Below are positions 44,743 through 53,845 of a stretch of DNA of 64,000 nucleotides, one piece after another (the first letter of the stretch is position 1; each line of letters opens with the position of its first letter). Source of the DNA: Rhodococcoides corynebacterioides (GTDB lineage: Bacteria > Actinomycetota > Actinomycetes > Mycobacteriales > Mycobacteriaceae). Both the position numbers and the translations under genes were made by a program. The DNA lies in NCBI RefSeq assembly GCF_019834675.1, contig NZ_JABUBU010000013.1, positions 28,005-92,004 of the forward strand. The letters run 5' to 3'. The notes below the pieces were generated by a model. That model was not told the origin of the DNA and searched no databases. It saw only the letters and a program-made list of their open reading frames with translations.

Positions 44743-46608
44743 ATGACTCCTGCTCCCGCTCCTCTCACGGTCCATGCCCTGGCCGGCGAGGTCGCCGCGC
44801 TGCACCAGCGTCTCGGCCGAGTCGCCCACGACCTCGCCCGCCTCGCCCAACCTCAGCCGCAGACCCAGCCTTATTCGTCGGCCCAGCTCCCCCCGCCGAT
44901 CCAGCCCCCGAATGTCGCCCGGCCGCCGCTGCCCTCACCGCCGCCGCTGCCCTCACCACCGCCGCAGTACCGGCCGCCGACCCCGCCCCGAAGCGCGCCG
45001 CCCGCCCCGCCCGTGCCGACCGTTCCGTGGTGGCAGCGCGACGGCGTCGTCAGCCGCATCCTGGCCGTCGCCGGTGCGGCGGTGACCCTGGTCGGCGTCG
45101 TCATGCTCGTCGTCCTCGCGGCGCGTGCGGGATGGTTCGGACCCCCGCTCCGTGTCGCCGCCGGCGTCGCGGTCTCCGCGGGGCTGATCGGTGCGGCGTC
45201 CCGCGTCGTGTCTCGGCCCGGCGGTCGGATCGGGGCCGTCGCCGCAGCCGCGGCCGGGTTCGCCGGTCTCTACCTCACCGTCGCCGCGGTCACCGCCCTC
45301 TACGGCTGGGTGGTCGCACCGCTCGGCGTCGTTCTCGGGCTCGGTGTCGCCGCGCTCGGGGTCACCGTCGCGCTGCGCTGGTCCTCGCAGCTGCTGGCCG
45401 TCCTCGTCGTGGCGGGGGTGGCTCTCCTCGCGCCGGTGGTGACCGGTGGCCTGTCCCCGGCCCTGCTGGTCGCGCTCGTCGTCGTCCATCTCGCGGCCGT
45501 CCCCGTCGACGCGACACGGTCCTGGGCCGTCCTGCGAGCGGTCCGGACGGCACCGGTCGTTCTCGCGCTCACCGTTGCGGCCGCGTCGATCTCGATGGGC
45601 GCCGACGGTCCGCGCTGGCCGGTTCTGCTGGTGGCGGTCGCGGCGTTCGTCGGCGCGGTCGCGTCGGCTCGACTCGTCCTGCGCCGCAGTCCGGCCGACC
45701 CGACCACACTGGCCGGCGTCGTCGCCACCGCGGGAACCCTGCTGGCGGCGGCGAGCCTCCTGCCGCGGCCCGTGACCACCGTGGTGGCCGTCGCGGTCGC
45801 GCTGACCACCGGATTCCTCGTGCTGCAGAGCGATCGACCGATGTCGACGCGGGTCGCCTTCGCCCTCCCCACCGCCCTGGCCGCCACGGTGGCCGTCGTG
45901 GCCGCCACCCCCGGCGACCTCGCGTTTCCCGCCCTCATGGCGGTGGCGTGCGCGGCGATGATCGCCGCGCACCGGCTGTCGTCGCTCCCCCTGTACGGCA
46001 TCGGGGTGGCGCTCGCCGCGCTCGGCGTGGCCGGATACGCCGACGCATGGTCGCTCGACGCCACCCTCTCGCCGTCGGCGGCCACGACTCTCGGCGGCTG
46101 GGCCGTGGTCGGCTCGATCGCGGCCGTCGCGACGACGATCACGGGATGCGTCGTCGGGTTCCGGATGCTGCCCGACGAGGCGGTCCGCGTGATCGTCGCC
46201 GGATGCTTCGCCGTGGTCGGGCTCGCCGCGGCGGTGACCACCACGGTCGTCGCCGGTGCGCTGCTCGGCGGCCGGGCGGGCGCGGTGGCCGGCCACGGGA
46301 TCGGAACGGTGCTGTGGACCTCCGTCGCCGTGGCGCTGCTCGCGCGGGGACTGGCACGCCCGAACCACGCTCGCACGCTGCTCGCCGCGGGACTCGCGGT
46401 GGCGGGCGCGGCGCTGGCGAAGCTGTTTCTGTTCGACCTCGCCGCGACCGGCGGGGTCACCCGGGCGATCGCGTTCCTGGTGGTCGGCGCCCTACTGCTC
46501 GCAGCCGGCACCCGCTACGCGCGGGTGTTCGCCGAGCGGCTGGGCACCGGGCCCGGAACGACGACGGCGCGGCCTACTGCCGACGCTGACGCGCCAGCAA
46601 CTCGCTGA
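44743..46608 (+). CDS. DUF2339 multi-pass membrane protein
   Basis: A 621-residue protein. An N-terminal coiled segment (LAGEVAALHQRLGRVAHDL) and a Pro-rich linker (residues 35-90, with the repeat LPSPPP) precede about 15-18 hydrophobic segments. This matches DUF2339. The motif VPWWQRDGVVSRILAVAGAAVTLVGVVMLV opens the membrane part. No function is known. Its last 35 bp overlap the convergent mmpL3 gene. It is unusually Ala/Val-rich. Confidence 0.8.
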   Translation: MTPAPAPLTVHALAGEVAALHQRLGRVAHDLARLAQPQPQTQPYSSAQLPPPIQPPNVARPPLPSPPPLPSPPPQYRPPTPPRSAPPAPPVPTVPWWQRDGVVSRILAVAGAAVTLVGVVMLVVLAARAGWFGPPLRVAAGVAVSAGLIGAASRVVSRPGGRIGAVAAAAAGFAGLYLTVAAVTALYGWVVAPLGVVLGLGVAALGVTVALRWSSQLLAVLVVAGVALLAPVVTGGLSPALLVALVVVHLAAVPVDATRSWAVLRAVRTAPVVLALTVAAASISMGADGPRWPVLLVAVAAFVGAVASARLVLRRSPADPTTLAGVVATAGTLLAAASLLPRPVTTVVAVAVALTTGFLVLQSDRPMSTRVAFALPTALAATVAVVAATPGDLAFPALMAVACAAMIAAHRLSSLPLYGIGVALAALGVAGYADAWSLDATLSPSAATTLGGWAVVGSIAAVATTITGCVVGFRMLPDEAVRVIVAGCFAVVGLAAAVTTTVVAGALLGGRAGAVAGHGIGTVLWTSVAVALLARGLARPNHARTLLAAGLAVAGAALAKLFLFDLAATGGVTRAIAFLVVGALLLAAGTRYARVFAERLGTGPGTTTARPTADADAPATR

Positions 46609-49600
46609 CGCTGATCGCGCCCGACTGCCCGTGATGCCGACCCCCACCGTCGGCCTCGCGGGCACGACGGCGTCCACCTGCGGGCGGGGTCTGCCCCGGC
46701 GATGTGGTGTCCGGCGCCGGGGCGTCGGGTGCGGGGGAGTCGGGTGTGGCGGGCGCGGTGGCGTCCGGCGCGGGGACGTCGTCCTCCGAGGCCCGATCGG
46801 GGACTTCCGACGCCGGGGCAGGGATGTCGCGGTCGCGGGTGTCGCGGGCAGGGGTGTCGCGGGTGTCGGTGGAACCCAGGCGCAGGCCCGCGATCCAGGC
46901 GTCGAGGTCGGACCCGGCGGTGCCGTGGTCGCCGTTCGAGCCACGACCGTTCGAGCCACTGCTGTTGGAACCATTGCCGTTGGAGCCGTGCCCGTTCGCG
47001 CCATTGCTGCCGGTGCTGCCGTTCGACCCGTTCCGCCCGGTGGTCGACGGCGCCGAGGGCGTCGGGGACGCCGACTCGGCGGCCGGCTCGTCCCGCGGGG
47101 CGACGCGACGCTCGGTGGCCGGCGTGCGCAGCTCGGCCAGCCAGCTCTCGATGGGCCGCGGCGATTCGCGACGGGGACCGTCCGCTCGCGCGGGCGTGGG
47201 GCGAGTGGGTTCGTGTCGGACTGGCTCCGCCGGACGGGGCCGCTCCGGCTCCGCCTGCGCGGGAACGGGCCGCTCCGGCTCCGCCTGTGCGGGGCGGGGG
47301 CGCTCCGGCTGGGCCGGGACGGTTCGGGCGGGTTCGGGACGGGCCGGCTCGGACCGCACGGGGCCCGGGACGGACCGCGGGATGGGTTGGGTCAGCGGTT
47401 CCCGGACCCTGGCCGGCTCGCGCACGCGGGCGGGCGGCGGAACGGTGCCGATGGCGACCACCTCGGGGACGTCGGCCGGGATGCGGTCGTCGTCGAGGAT
47501 CGGCTCGCCCAGACCCATCTTCTCCTGCAGTCGCTTCATCCACTGCGGGGCCCACCAGCAGTCGTCGCCGAGCAGCTTCATGGTGGCGGGCACCAGGAAC
47601 ATGCGGATCAGCGTCGCGTCCACGATCAGCGCGAAGATCATGCCGTAGGCGATGTACTTCATCATCACGAGCTCGGAGAACGCGAAGGCGCCGGTCACGA
47701 CGATGAGGATGAGCGCGGCCGCGGTGATGATGCGTCCGGTGTGCGAGGTGCCCACGCGAATCGCCTCGGAGGTGCTGGCGCCGCGAGCGCGGGCCTCGAC
47801 CATGCGGGAGAGCAGGAACACCTCGTAGTCGGTGGAGAGGCCGAAGATGATCGCGATGATCAGCACCAGCACCGGGGCCATGATCGGGCCGGGAGAGAAG
47901 TTCAGCAGCTCGGACCCGATGCCGTCCACGAAGATGAACGTCAGGAAGCCCAGCGTCGCGCCGAGCCCCAGCGTGGTCATGAGGATGGCCTTGAGCGGCA
48001 GCACCAACGAGCCGAACGTGAGGAACATCAGCAGGGTGGTCACCAGAACCACCAACGTCGCCATGAGGGGTAGTCGGTCGATCAGCGCGGTGATGGAGTC
48101 CTGCTCGATCGCGGGAGTACCGCCGACCGAAAGGCGAACGCCGTCGGGAACGTCGATCGAGCGGATGTAGTCGATGGCCGGAGTCGACACGTTGCGGTCG
48201 ACCAGGCCCGCCGAGAGGACGGCGACGCCGTTCTCGTTGCGGTCGATGGAGAAGCGTTCCACCAGGCCGGGAGCGTTGGAGGCCTCGCGGAGCACGGCGC
48301 CGAGCTGCGGTCCCTCCGCGTTCTCGAGCACGATCTTCAGCGGCTCGGTGCGGTAGGTCGGGAAGTTCTCGTCGAAGACGTTCTGCGCGACGCGGGTGGG
48401 GTTGTCCGGCGGCAGGTAGGTCTCGTTGATGCCGCCGAACTTGATCGAGCCGACGGGAAGGGTGACCAGGAGCAGGCCGAGCACGATCGGCACGGTGACC
48501 TTGATCGGGTTGCGCATCACCCAGCGGGTGAGGCGGCCCCACCGGCCGGCTTCGATCTCCTCGGTGGTCTTGGTCTGACGCATGCTCTTGAGCCCGAGCA
48601 TGTCGATGCGCTTGCCCAGCACCGAGAGCATCGCGGGCAGGATCGTGATGGCGGTCAACGCGGCGAGCGCGACGGTGGAGATGGCGCCGAACGCGACCGA
48701 CTTGAGGAAGCCCTGCGGGAACAGCAGCAGCCCGCCGAGGCTGGCGACGATCATCGTCGCCGAGAACACGACCGTCCGGCCCGCCGTCATCACCGAACGC
48801 TGGACCGCCTGGCCCGTCGTGCGTCCGTCGGCGAGTTCCTCACGGAACCGACTGACGATGAACAGCGCGTAGTCGATCGCGAGACCGAGGCCGATCAGGG
48901 AGACCACGGGCGCGACGAAGCTGTTGACCGGCACGAAGTTGGTGAAGAACCGCACCATGCCGTTGGCGGCGACCACGGTCAGACCGCCGATGACCAGCGG
49001 AAGAGCCGCGGCGACGACGCCGCCGAACACGAAGAAGAGCAGGACCCCGACCACCGGGATGGCGAGCAGTTCCATGCGTTTGATGTCGCCGGCCATGGTG
49101 TCGTTCAGGGCGCCCGCGATCGGCTGCAGACCGGCCAACTGCACGTCGACGCCGGGAATCTCGAAGGCGTCCTTGACGTCGCGGAAGTTGTTGGTCAGCT
49201 CGGTGTCGTTGTCGCCCACGATCGCGAAGGTCGCGATCGCCTTCGTCTTGTCCGGCGACGCGAGCGCGGGGAGGCGTTGCTGGAAGTAGCTGACGTTGAT
49301 CTTGGCGATCTTGTCCGGGTGCTCGGCGACCATGGCGTTCTGGGCGTCGGCGATGGTGCGGGTGAACTCGGGGTCGTCGACCGTCGACCCGGCGGGGGCG
49401 GTGTACAGCGCGACGACGTCACCGGAGCTGTCCCGGCCGAAGGTGCCGTCCGCGGTGCGGGCGGCGTGCACGGACTCCGAGCCCGGATCGTCCCACCCGC
49501 TCTGGCTCAGGTGGTCGTTCAGGCTCGCGCCGTACGCGGCGAGGCCCAGCAGGAACGCCACCATGACACCGAGCACGGTGAACCGCGCCCGGTGAACCAG

Positions 49601-49621
49601 GTTCCCCCATCTCGAGAACAA
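46574..49621 (-). CDS. mmpL3: Mycolic acid (TMM) transporter MmpL3
   Basis: A 1015-residue RND-family transporter. The proton relay pairs are D250-Y251 (GLAIDYALFIVSRFREEL) and D598-Y599 (GLSTDYEVFLLSRM). It flips trehalose monomycolate across the membrane for outer-membrane building. After about residue 710 there is a disordered tail of some 300 residues with Pro/Glu/Arg repeats (PERPRPAQAEPERP) and a Ser/Asn/Gly run. The TTG at 49621, with AAGGAG 9 nt upstream, directly follows the NYN gene's stop. Synteny with Rv0206c is clear. Confidence 0.93.
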   Translation of the reverse strand: MFSRWGNLVHRARFTVLGVMVAFLLGLAAYGASLNDHLSQSGWDDPGSESVHAARTADGTFGRDSSGDVVALYTAPAGSTVDDPEFTRTIADAQNAMVAEHPDKIAKINVSYFQQRLPALASPDKTKAIATFAIVGDNDTELTNNFRDVKDAFEIPGVDVQLAGLQPIAGALNDTMAGDIKRMELLAIPVVGVLLFFVFGGVVAAALPLVIGGLTVVAANGMVRFFTNFVPVNSFVAPVVSLIGLGLAIDYALFIVSRFREELADGRTTGQAVQRSVMTAGRTVVFSATMIVASLGGLLLFPQGFLKSVAFGAISTVALAALTAITILPAMLSVLGKRIDMLGLKSMRQTKTTEEIEAGRWGRLTRWVMRNPIKVTVPIVLGLLLVTLPVGSIKFGGINETYLPPDNPTRVAQNVFDENFPTYRTEPLKIVLENAEGPQLGAVLREASNAPGLVERFSIDRNENGVAVLSAGLVDRNVSTPAIDYIRSIDVPDGVRLSVGGTPAIEQDSITALIDRLPLMATLVVLVTTLLMFLTFGSLVLPLKAILMTTLGLGATLGFLTFIFVDGIGSELLNFSPGPIMAPVLVLIIAIIFGLSTDYEVFLLSRMVEARARGASTSEAIRVGTSHTGRIITAAALILIVVTGAFAFSELVMMKYIAYGMIFALIVDATLIRMFLVPATMKLLGDDCWWAPQWMKRLQEKMGLGEPILDDDRIPADVPEVVAIGTVPPPARVREPARVREPLTQPIPRSVPGPVRSEPARPEPARTVPAQPERPRPAQAEPERPVPAQAEPERPRPAEPVRHEPTRPTPARADGPRRESPRPIESWLAELRTPATERRVAPRDEPAAESASPTPSAPSTTGRNGSNGSTGSNGANGHGSNGNGSNSSGSNGRGSNGDHGTAGSDLDAWIAGLRLGSTDTRDTPARDTRDRDIPAPASEVPDRASEDDVPAPDATAPATPDSPAPDAPAPDTTSPGQTPPAGGRRRAREADGGGRHHGQSGAISVSELLARQRRQ

Positions 49622-49622
49622 C

Positions 49623-50330
49623 TCAGGACACTCCTTGACGCCCGACGAGCAGGGCGGACAGCGGACGGAACGGCTGGAGCCAGGCACCCTCGTCGGGCAG
49701 GGCGTCCAGGCTCACGCGCGGCAGCGGCTCGCGGAACACACCCGCGATGTCCTCGAGGTCGACGAACTCGAGCGTCTCGGACGCGACGGCCCAGCTGGCG
49801 TGTTCCCGGAACCCGAGGACCTGCACCGGAATCCCGGCGGCGGCGAGCTCCTCCAGCGGGACCCGGAAGGCCTGGCCGTCGGCGGAGGCGACCACCACGC
49901 CGGCGAGACCGTGATCCTGCGCGCGGAGGTCGATGTGGGCGAGCATGTCGGAATCGACGTCGCTGTCCTCGTCGATCTTCGGCTTGGCGAAGACCGCGAA
50001 ACCCACGTTACGCAACGCCTCCACCCATGGGCGGACGACGTCGGCGCTGCCCTGGGCGATGTTGGTGAAGACGGTGGCCTCGGGTTCGAGGGTGGCCGTC
50101 TCGCGGGCGGAGAGCTCGGCGGTGCGGCCGAGCAGCCATCGACCAAGCGCATCGAACCGCGGCCGGTAGGCGGCGGTGGGACGGCCACCGAGGATCGCGC
50201 CCAGTCCCATGTCGAGATTCGGGGCGTCCCACACCAGCAGCACCCGCTTGGTATGGCGAGAATCACCGCCGTCGGGAAGCGCGACACCGTCGCCACGTAC
50301 GTCGTCGACGCTCGGGGAATCCAGGCTCAT
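49623..50330 (-). CDS. NYN-domain protein (Rv0207c-like)
   Basis: A 235-residue protein with a PIN/NYN nuclease-like fold. Acidic residues of the putative metal site are in VLLVWDAPNLDMGLG, KPKIDEDSDVDSDMLAHID and GVVVASADGQAF. It ends in a hydrophobic LSALLVGRQGVS. NYN proteins cleave RNA or act in RNA processing; this one is not characterised. It lies between trmB and mmpL3 in one operon, directly adjacent to mmpL3, in the same order as in mycobacteria. Confidence 0.87.
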   Translation of the reverse strand: MSLDSPSVDDVRGDGVALPDGGDSRHTKRVLLVWDAPNLDMGLGAILGGRPTAAYRPRFDALGRWLLGRTAELSARETATLEPEATVFTNIAQGSADVVRPWVEALRNVGFAVFAKPKIDEDSDVDSDMLAHIDLRAQDHGLAGVVVASADGQAFRVPLEELAAAGIPVQVLGFREHASWAVASETLEFVDLEDIAGVFREPLPRVSLDALPDEGAWLQPFRPLSALLVGRQGVS

Positions 50331-50378
50331 TCTCGGTCTCTCGCTCTCTGGGGGCGGCGGCTCGGGGGCCGACGCGGG

Positions 50379-51137
50379 TCAGGCCCGGGGTGTCCAGACG
50401 AATTCGGTGACCGCGCGGTCCACCCGCCTGGCCTTGTCCTCGAACTTGGTCACCGGACGATCGACCGAGACCGGCGACCCTTCGACGGTACGGGTGCTCG
50501 GATCGAACGGCAGGCGGGTCAGGCTCGGCTCGGCATCGCCGACCTCGGCGATCCACTCGGCGTAGTCGGCGTGGTCGGTGGCGACGTGCAGGATGCCGCC
50601 CGCGCGGAGGCGGTCCGAGATCGACGCGAACGTCGACGCCTTGAGGAAGCGACGCTTGTGGTGACGAGCCTTGGGCCAGGGGTCCGGGAAGAACACCCGC
50701 ACCGCCGTGAGAGAGCGCGGGGCGACCATGTTCTCGAGGACGTCGGCGGCGTCACCGCGCAGAATGCGCAGGTTGGTCAGCCCGGCCCGCTCGACGCCCT
50801 GCACGGTCTGCGCGATGCCGGGGCGGTAGACCTCGACGGCGACCAGGTTCACGTGCGGCTCCGCGGCCGCCATGGCCAGCGCCGCGGTGCCCGTGCCGGA
50901 CCCGATCTCGAGGACCAGCGGGGCGGATCGGCCGAACCACGCGTCGCCGTCCAGCGGCTCGTCCGCTACCTCGCGGCCGATCGTCGGCCACATCCGGTCC
51001 CAGGACGCCTGCTGCGGCTCGGTGAGCGCGCCGCGGCGCGACCGGAAACTCGTGACCCGGGGATACAGACGGGAGCCGCCGGTCGGGACGTCGCCGGCGG
51101 GGCGCTCGTCCAGGGCACGGGGTTCTGTCATGGCCAC
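50379..51137 (-). CDS. trmB: tRNA (guanine-N7)-methyltransferase
   Basis: A 252-residue SAM-dependent enzyme that makes m7G46 in tRNA. The SAM site is LVLEIGSGTGTAALAMA. The tRNA-binding and catalytic region is VRVFFPDPWPKARHHKRRFLK, followed by GGILHVATDHADYAEW. The GTG at 51137 (GAGGGA 7 nt upstream) is preferred over ATG 51131, though the two differ by only two residues. It leads the trmB-NYN-mmpL3 operon, divergent from the P-loop gene across 189 bp. Confidence 0.92.
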   Translation of the reverse strand: MAMTEPRALDERPAGDVPTGGSRLYPRVTSFRSRRGALTEPQQASWDRMWPTIGREVADEPLDGDAWFGRSAPLVLEIGSGTGTAALAMAAAEPHVNLVAVEVYRPGIAQTVQGVERAGLTNLRILRGDAADVLENMVAPRSLTAVRVFFPDPWPKARHHKRRFLKASTFASISDRLRAGGILHVATDHADYAEWIAEVGDAEPSLTRLPFDPSTRTVEGSPVSVDRPVTKFEDKARRVDRAVTEFVWTPRA

Positions 51138-51326
51138 CAGTGTCCCTCATTCGGACGCTCGATCCCAGTCGGGTCTCGACCCGAGGTCGAGACTCCGGGT
51201 GGGATCACGACGTTTCGGGCGGCGTCACAGCGTGCGTGCGACCATGTCACCGCTGCGCGCGACGGGGGGTCGGCGCACGAGGGAGTGCGGACGGGCTCGG
51301 CGTCTGCACGAACGGGGGGAGCAGCC

Positions 51327-51938
51327 GTGTCCGACGAGCAGACGAGTACCGACGCGTTCGCGGAGGCGGTGCGGAGGGTGACCGCGGCCACCGACGACGA
51401 CGCGATCGCGGCGGTGATCGCCCGCGCCGGCGGAGGCGTCGTCACCGGCGTCACCGGGCGACCGGGGGCCGGGAAGTCGACGCTGATCGCCGCTTTGTCC
51501 GAGCGCGGCGGGTCGATCGTCGCGGCGGGCCCGCTGCTCGAGGTGCACGGTGTGGACGCACCCGATGCGCCCGCACCGGTGCTGGACCAGGACGTCCTCC
51601 TGCACGTGGTGGCGCGCGAGATCACCGCCGCGGACCGCGCGCTTCTCGCCGCGCGGGGGTCGGCGCCGACCCTGACGGTCGTGGGGCGCCCGGACCTGCC
51701 GTTTCGCCCGAGCGTGCCGGACCGGTCGGGCTCGGCGAACGCGGCCCCGGTCCGCGGCGACGACCTCGACGCGATCGTGCGGTGGTGGGAGGCGGCGCGG
51801 ATCGAGGCCCGACGACGTCGTCACCGGGTGCTGTGCGGCGACCTCGAGATCGTCGCGGCGGCGCGGCCGGCGACCCGTGCGGCGGTCGAGACCTTCCTGC
51901 GCGACCCCGTGGTGATGTCGGTGCGGGGCTCGCGATGA
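51327..51938 (+). CDS. P-loop protein of unknown function (Rv0209 position)
   Basis: A 203-residue protein with a single clear motif, the Walker A GRPGAGKST in GVVTGVTGRPGAGKSTLIAAL (about residues 40-60). LDQDVLLHVVAREITAADRALL could be the switch region. It ends with Ala/Arg-rich helices. The GTG at 51327 follows GGGGGA. Its stop overlaps the next gene in ATGA. The pair occupies the place of Rv0209-Rv0210 between trmB and pckG. Whether it hydrolyses GTP or ATP is unknown. Confidence 0.75.
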   Translation: MSDEQTSTDAFAEAVRRVTAATDDDAIAAVIARAGGGVVTGVTGRPGAGKSTLIAALSERGGSIVAAGPLLEVHGVDAPDAPAPVLDQDVLLHVVAREITAADRALLAARGSAPTLTVVGRPDLPFRPSVPDRSGSANAAPVRGDDLDAIVRWWEAARIEARRRRHRVLCGDLEIVAAARPATRAAVETFLRDPVVMSVRGSR

Positions 51939-53233
51939 TCACCGAGCGGCCCGACGTCGCCCGCGTGCTCGCGCGCTATCGCCCGGCCGGAGATCAGGCC
52001 GTCGACGGGTCGATCGCCGTGATCGTCGCTCCCGGGATCGACGGTGATGCGGTGCGGCGTGCCGTGGGGCTCTCGGGTGGTGGGCGACCCGGGGTCGCCG
52101 GGACCGTCGTCGTCCTGCCCGATCCGACGCTGCCGGTCGGCCGGGAGATGGCGGACCGGCTGCGCGGACTCTCGCCGCAGACGACGGTGATCGTGGTGGA
52201 CGACGGCTGCGCCGACACCGTGCGGACCGACGTCCTTTCGCGGGTGGCGCACGTCCACCGGGTCACGGTCACCACGACCGATGCGCTCCCGGCGGCGGTG
52301 CGCGCGGAGTCCGCGCCGGTCGCGGACGAGCCCGGTGCCGACGACGCGGCGCCGCTGCGGGCGGCGCGCACGGCACTGCTCGCGGCGGCGCGGGCGGACA
52401 CGGCGGCGGCCGAGGTCGAGGCACTCCGGGAGCGTCGGCGACGCGTGGCCGCCGATCGTCGCGAGGCGGGGACGTCGGATCCGCGTCGGGCGGCGGCGCA
52501 CACCCGGGTGGAGTTGGCGCATCGCATCGGGGAACTGCGCCGTGCCCTGACCGGGCAGGTCCTGGAGGTGATCGACGACGCGCCGAGGATGCGTCGACGT
52601 GCCGGGGGTGCGGGCGGTGCGGCGGTGGTGACGACTCTCGTCGAGACCGCGTCCGACGCTCTCGCGCGCGACACCGCCGCCGCGGTGGCCCGGCTGCTCG
52701 GTGGGCCGGCGCCGACGTCGGTGCCGGTGGTGGGCCGCACCGACGTCGCCCGGCCGCGGCCCGACGTGCGGTTGAGCGCCGACGACGGGGTCGCCGTCGT
52801 GCTGGCCCTGTCCGCGGGCGCGGGGGCCGGGCGCGCGTCGACGTGGGCGTTGGGAGTCGGCGGTGTCGGCGCGGTCGTGCTCGGGGCGACCGTCGCGGCG
52901 GTGCTGACGGCGGTGGTGACGTGGTCGCGTCGGCGGTCGGGACGGGTGCGGACCGAGCGTCGCTGGGCGCTCGACGTCGTGGCCGACACGGCCGCGGCCT
53001 GGGAGCGCGACGTCGCCGTGGCGGTGATGACGGCGGAGGCGGAGGCGGCGGATCGTGCGGCCGCGGCGGCGCGGGAGGACGCCGCGCGCCGGGAGTCCGA
53101 ACTCGCGGGTATCGACACCGAGATTCGGCGGGTCGGAGCGCGGGCGGCGGCGCGGGCCGCCGCGTACGAGCGTGACCTGGCGGTGCTCGACGGTGCGCTC
53201 GCGGAGATCGCCGGAGCGCGGGCGGGTCGGTGA
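51935..53233 (+). CDS. Coiled-coil membrane protein (Rv0210 position)
   Basis: A 432-residue protein. The first 130 residues look like a GTPase-fold fragment without a P-loop (SIAVIVAPGIDGDAVRRAVG, then TVVVLPDP, then TVIVVDDG). Long Ala/Arg/Glu-rich helices (residues 150-215 and 350-430) predict coiled coil, flanking one or two hydrophobic segments (WALGVGGVGAVVLGATVAAVLTAVVTW, about 305-331). The layout recalls dynamin-like or membrane-tethered NTPases, but no family is recognised. It is coupled to the P-loop gene by a 4-bp overlap. Confidence 0.72.
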   Translation: MITERPDVARVLARYRPAGDQAVDGSIAVIVAPGIDGDAVRRAVGLSGGGRPGVAGTVVVLPDPTLPVGREMADRLRGLSPQTTVIVVDDGCADTVRTDVLSRVAHVHRVTVTTTDALPAAVRAESAPVADEPGADDAAPLRAARTALLAAARADTAAAEVEALRERRRRVAADRREAGTSDPRRAAAHTRVELAHRIGELRRALTGQVLEVIDDAPRMRRRAGGAGGAAVVTTLVETASDALARDTAAAVARLLGGPAPTSVPVVGRTDVARPRPDVRLSADDGVAVVLALSAGAGAGRASTWALGVGGVGAVVLGATVAAVLTAVVTWSRRRSGRVRTERRWALDVVADTAAAWERDVAVAVMTAEAEAADRAAAAAREDAARRESELAGIDTEIRRVGARAAARAAAYERDLAVLDGALAEIAGARAGR

Positions 53234-53311
53234 CGCGAGCACGGGAACCGACGGGCGCTCGGCTGCGTCCAACGACCACGACGGGTGTGCGCGCGAACGG
53301 AGGGCCGAGTG

Positions 53312-53635
53312 ATGGAGTGGGCGGACGGATCGGTGGGGCTCGGTGACGTCGGGTGCGGTGGCGGCGCGTCGCCCGGTGTCGACCCGGGGTCGGAGTTCGA
53401 GTTCCATCCGAGCGTGGACGTGGGCGGCGACGGGGTCGCCGACACGATGGTGCTGCGCGGCGCGCTGGGCTCGGGTGAGGACGGCATGATCGTCGCGGCG
53501 GATCTCGACGGGGACGGCCTCGCGGACCGGGTGACCACGATCGAGGACGACGGCGATTTCGTCGCGTGGGAGCCGGGCGCGGCCGCCGGGATCGGGGACG
53601 TGGCGTGGACCGTGGTGGATCGCGGGTCGCTGTGA
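53312..53635 (+). CDS. Small acidic protein with two DxDxDG-like motifs
   Basis: A 107-residue acidic protein. DVGGDGVADTMVL and DLDGDGLADRVTT resemble calcium-binding dockerin or FG-GAP loops, as in DUF6802-like actinobacterial proteins. No signal peptide is visible. The ATG at 53312 has AGGG upstream. It follows the coiled-coil membrane gene by 78 bp in the same direction. Function unknown. Confidence 0.65.
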   Translation: MEWADGSVGLGDVGCGGGASPGVDPGSEFEFHPSVDVGGDGVADTMVLRGALGSGEDGMIVAADLDGDGLADRVTTIEDDGDFVAWEPGAAAGIGDVAWTVVDRGSL

Positions 53636-53649
53636 CGGACGAGGCTCGA

Positions 53650-53661
53650 ATGTCCTGACAT
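53650..53661. promoter_or_regulatory. 12-bp palindrome ATGTCCTGACAT before pckG
   Basis: The exact reverse complement of the palindrome at 321-332. It is 84 bp upstream of a possible pckG -10 hexamer. The two copies are in central-metabolism promoters 53 kb apart. Confidence 0.45.
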
Positions 53662-53744
53662 AGCAACGATTTCGCCGAGGTTACTGAATCGGTTCTGTGA
53701 CAGATCGGACAGACCCGATGGCCCTCCCGGTGTCGTCACGGCGT

Positions 53745-53750
53745 TAGCCT
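53745..53750 (+). promoter_or_regulatory. Possible pckG -10 hexamer TAGCCT
   Basis: TAGCCT precedes the pckG ATG by about 95 bp, which would give a leader near 90 nt. The spacing from the upstream palindrome would suit an activator or repressor. Confidence 0.3.
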
Positions 53751-53845
53751 GTGAATCCAGGACACTCGTGGCCCTGCGCTGACGCGTTCGCAAAAACCCG
53801 GATGCGCGCAGGGCGCTCGGGATCAGCCCGCGTATTGGAGACAAG

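Noticed and set aside
44517..46589. 690-codon open frame on the plus strand overlapping the DUF2339 gene
   Set aside because: Arg/Gly-rich translation in a shifted frame. The DUF2339 frame has regular membrane segments.
46515..48542. 675-codon open frame on the minus strand over the mmpL3 tail
   Set aside because: It is a frame-shifted reading of the mmpL3 low-complexity region; no frameshift is needed to explain mmpL3.
53691..53720. CRP/GlxR site near TGTGACAGATCGGACA before pckG
   Set aside because: The left half matches TGTGA but the right half (GGACA) does not match TCACA well. Too weak to list.
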